This document shows positions 4,941 through 6,647 of a DNA stretch of 6,647 nucleotides, piece by piece. This DNA comes from Dehalococcoidia bacterium CG2_30_46_9 (GTDB lineage Bacteria; Chloroflexota; Dehalococcoidia; GIF9; AB-539-J10). A program made the translations under genes and the position numbers. The notes under the pieces were generated by a model that saw only the letters and a program-made list of their open reading frames with translations, had not been told where the DNA came from and ran no database searches. Within the stretch, counting starts at the first letter, position 1. The number at the start of each line of letters is the position of its first letter. Where the stretch lies: positions 1 through 6,647 of the forward strand of contig MNYE01000124.1 in the NCBI GenBank assembly GCA_001873005.1. Direction: 5' to 3'.

Positions 4941-5723
4941 ATGCCGCGGGTCAAGCTAAATGTAATGTTGTTAGAAGTGACACAAAATGCTTTGCCTTTA
5001 TTATACGCTGCCTTCAGGCAATGCTACTCTGCTAAATTTGCCGGAGAGGTATTTGATGAAAACAAGAACACAAAAGAACAAACTGACTTTATCAGGAAGA
5101 TTGTAGAGTCAGGGCACCAGAGCCCTTTGGAGCATGTCAAGTTCACTTTTGCTATTGAAGGCGTTTCCCGTGCTTTAACACATCAACTTGTACGATACAG
5201 AATAGCATCTTATTCACAGCAGAGCCAGAGATATGTTAAGAAAGCAAATTTCGGTTATATCATGCCTCCATCAATTGAAGCAGACGAGGCCTTAAGGGCT
5301 GAATTCATGAAGATTATGGATGAAATCCGGGCGAGTTATGATAGGATGATAGAAAGGTTCAAAGAGAAGGGTATCGTTGGCGAGAAGGTGACTGAGGACA
5401 CAAGATTTATTCTCCCCCAGGCAACAGAAACAAAAATTGTTGTTACTATGAATTGTAGAGAGCTCCTGCATTTCTTTGAAGAAAGGTGCTGTATGCGTGC
5501 TCAATGGGAAATAAGAGACCTGGCAAATATGATGCTCGAGATATGTCGGGAAAAGTTGCCGGCTGTTTTTGCACAGGGTGGCGCAAAGTGTGTCAGATTA
5601 GGATACTGCCCCGAAGGAAAGGAATTTACTTGTGGTAAGTATCCCCTAAAGGAAAAGGTGATAGGCAGTAAAATTACAGATTCAGGAACCACAGGGAATC
5701 GTGGCACTGCAATAGCACCCTAA
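4941..5723 (+). CDS. thyX: Flavin-dependent thymidylate synthase
   Basis: ThyX makes dTMP from dUMP with methylene-tetrahydrofolate, FAD and NADPH, replacing ThyA. With the 4941 start it has 260 residues. The family motif RHR-x7-S appears as RYR (85-87) with S95, inside HQLVRYRIASYSQQSQRY, so the central His is Tyr. GHQSPLEHVKFTF (58-70) and the dUMP-side block LPQATET...NCRELLHFFEER (158-182) are intact. The C-terminal region has cysteines 217, 223 and 231 (CVRLGYCPEGKEFTCG), a pattern I associate with some anaerobe ThyX proteins, followed by a non-conserved tail of about 29 residues. An in-frame ATG at 4911 would add ten residues but overlaps a TATAAT box; 4941 gives the expected short MPRVKLNVMLLE opening with a weak GAAGG ahead. 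No terminator separates it from ilvD, 76 bases downstream. Confidence 0.96.
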   Translation: MPRVKLNVMLLEVTQNALPLLYAAFRQCYSAKFAGEVFDENKNTKEQTDFIRKIVESGHQSPLEHVKFTFAIEGVSRALTHQLVRYRIASYSQQSQRYVKKANFGYIMPPSIEADEALRAEFMKIMDEIRASYDRMIERFKEKGIVGEKVTEDTRFILPQATETKIVVTMNCRELLHFFEERCCMRAQWEIRDLANMMLEICREKLPAVFAQGGAKCVRLGYCPEGKEFTCGKYPLKEKVIGSKITDSGTTGNRGTAIAP

Positions 5724-5799
5724 TAAATTCCTATAAACTTTCCATTGCTAACAAATTGGTGTTATGCTATGGCGCATATTTAATGAACAAGGGGACAGG

Positions 5800-6647
5800 A
5801 TGAAAAGTGATGTGATAAAGAAGGGTATTGAACGGGCGCCTCACAGGTCGTTATTGCACGCAGTAGGTTGCTCGTCTGACGATTGGGATAAACCCTTTAT
5901 CGGGGTAATCAATAGTTTTAGTGAAGTTGTACCTGGACACATTCATTTGCAGTCTATTGCCCAGGCAGTGAAAGATGGAATACGTACTCGCGATGGAGTG
6001 CCCTTTGAAGTCAATACCATAGCTGTCTGCGATGGTATTGCCATGAATCATCAAGGGATGAAATATAGTCTGCCCAGCAGAGAACTTATTGCTGACTCGG
6101 TTGAAATCCTGGCTCAGGCTCACGCCTTTGACGCTCTGGTATTTATTCCCAATTGTGACAAGGTTATCCCTGGGATGTTAATGGCAGCAGTAAGACTTGA
6201 TTTGCCTTGTATCTTTGTCAGTGGTGGACCTATGCTGGCAGGCAGATTTATCCAGGGGAACAGTATTAAGCCGGTTGACCTTAATTCAGTCTTTCTGGCC
6301 GTGGGTAGAGTTGCTAAAGGAGAAATGACTGAGGCTGAACTTACGAAGCTGGAGAAAGTTGCTTGTCCTGGTTATGGCAGTTGTGCTGGCATGTTTACTG
6401 CTAACACTATGAACTGCCTTACTGAGGCTTTAGGCATGGCTTTGCCTGGTAATGGAACCATACCAGCAGCACAGGCCAGGCGAATTGAGCTAGCCTATCA
6501 AGCCGGGCAACAGGTTATGGAAGTATTGTCGAAAAATGTTTTACCTAGAGACATTATTACTAAAGATTCTATTTACAATGCCTTTGCCGTGGATATGGCT
6601 CTTGGTGGCAGTACCAACTCTATTCTGCATCTTACCGCAATGGCTCA
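5800..6647 (+). CDS. ilvD: Dihydroxy-acid dehydratase, 3' end beyond window
   Basis: Iron-sulphur enzyme that dehydrates 2,3-dihydroxy-isovalerate and -methylvalerate in valine, leucine and isoleucine synthesis. 282 complete codons are visible, about half of the usual 550-residue protein. Signatures are ERAPHRSLL (11-19), [20 protein letters not shown] (72-91), [12 protein letters not shown], the IlvD motif [11 protein letters not shown] (119-129), VSGGPM and the Cys-rich [18 protein letters not shown] (189-206). C119 and C189 are the likely cluster ligands. The segment PGHIHL (45-50) matches the E. coli-type [4Fe-4S] enzymes; the oxygen-stable [2Fe-2S] type has PCN there. The start at 5800 follows AAGGGG and gives the typical MKSDVIKKG opening. 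An in-frame ATG at 5764 would add twelve atypical residues without a ribosome site. It is likely cotranscribed with thyX. Confidence 0.97.
   Translation, partial: MKSDVIKKGIERAPHRSLLHAVGCSSDDWDKPFIGVINSFSEVVPGHIHLQSIAQAVKDGIRTRDGVPFEVNTIAVCDGIAMNHQGMKYSLPSRELIADSVEILAQAHAFDALVFIPNCDKVIPGMLMAAVRLDLPCIFVSGGPMLAGRFIQGNSIKPVDLNSVFLAVGRVAKGEMTEAELTKLEKVACPGYGSCAGMFTANTMNCLTEALGMALPGNGTIPAAQARRIELAYQAGQQVMEVLSKNVLPRDIITKDSIYNAFAVDMALGGSTNSILHLTAMA

Noticed and set aside
5724..5799. Separate promoter for ilvD
   Set aside because: TATAAA at 5732-5737 and TTGCTA at 5745-5750 lack partners at proper spacing; cotranscription with thyX is simpler.
5851..6123. Minus-strand ORF of 90 codons
   Set aside because: It is antisense to ilvD, whose plus-strand frame carries all the expected motifs.
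1..6647. CRISPR array or defence system
   Set aside because: No regularly spaced direct repeats and no cas, toxin-antitoxin or restriction-like genes are present.

Overview
The window looks like a chromosomal piece from an anaerobic bacterium of moderate, slightly AT-leaning base composition. It holds seven protein genes, two of them cut by the window edges, two tRNA genes and several small repeats. I suspect a Chloroflexota / Dehalococcoidia-type or similar subsurface anaerobe. The clues are the Cys-rich (Fe-S type) tryptophanyl-tRNA synthetase, ThyX instead of ThyA, an oxygen-labile-type IlvD, an alicyclic acyl-CoA cluster and dispersed short palindromes. This placement is inference; no 16S or ribosomal protein gene is present to settle it.

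Layout. Positions 1-590 (minus) hold rnc (RNase III), missing its C-terminus. Positions 600-703 hold a compact back-to-back promoter region that serves rnc leftward and tRNA-Gln(CTG) at 704-777 rightward. Next comes a three-gene plus-strand operon at 897-3422: a BadH-like short-chain dehydrogenase, a crotonase-fold hydratase, and a BadI/MenB-like ring hydrolase. Positions 3423-3720 lie between convergent genes and hold a 50-codon unassigned ORF and a large imperfect palindrome. trpS (3721-4710, minus) follows, preceded on the same strand by tRNA-Glu(CTC) at 4743-4819, with only a 32-bp tandem duplication between them. The divergent region at 4820-4940 carries the tRNA-Glu promoter, a second small hairpin repeat and the thyX promoter. 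thyX (4941-5723) and the first half of ilvD (5800-end) run rightward.

How the genes work together. The central operon matches in content the three late steps of the cyclohexanecarboxylate / anaerobic benzoate route of Rhodopseudomonas palustris: hydration of a cyclic enoyl-CoA (BadK), oxidation of the 2-hydroxy group (BadH), and hydrolytic opening of the 2-keto ring to pimelyl-CoA (BadI). Both crotonase-fold proteins depart from the canonical enzymes at the exact acidic catalytic position: His replaces the second catalytic Glu of the hydratase, and Ala replaces the catalytic Asp of BadI/MenB. The operon may therefore act on a related but different ring substrate or use altered chemistry. This is the most interesting item in the window. 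The flanking genes (rnc, trpS, thyX, ilvD, tRNAs) are housekeeping genes with no obvious link to it.
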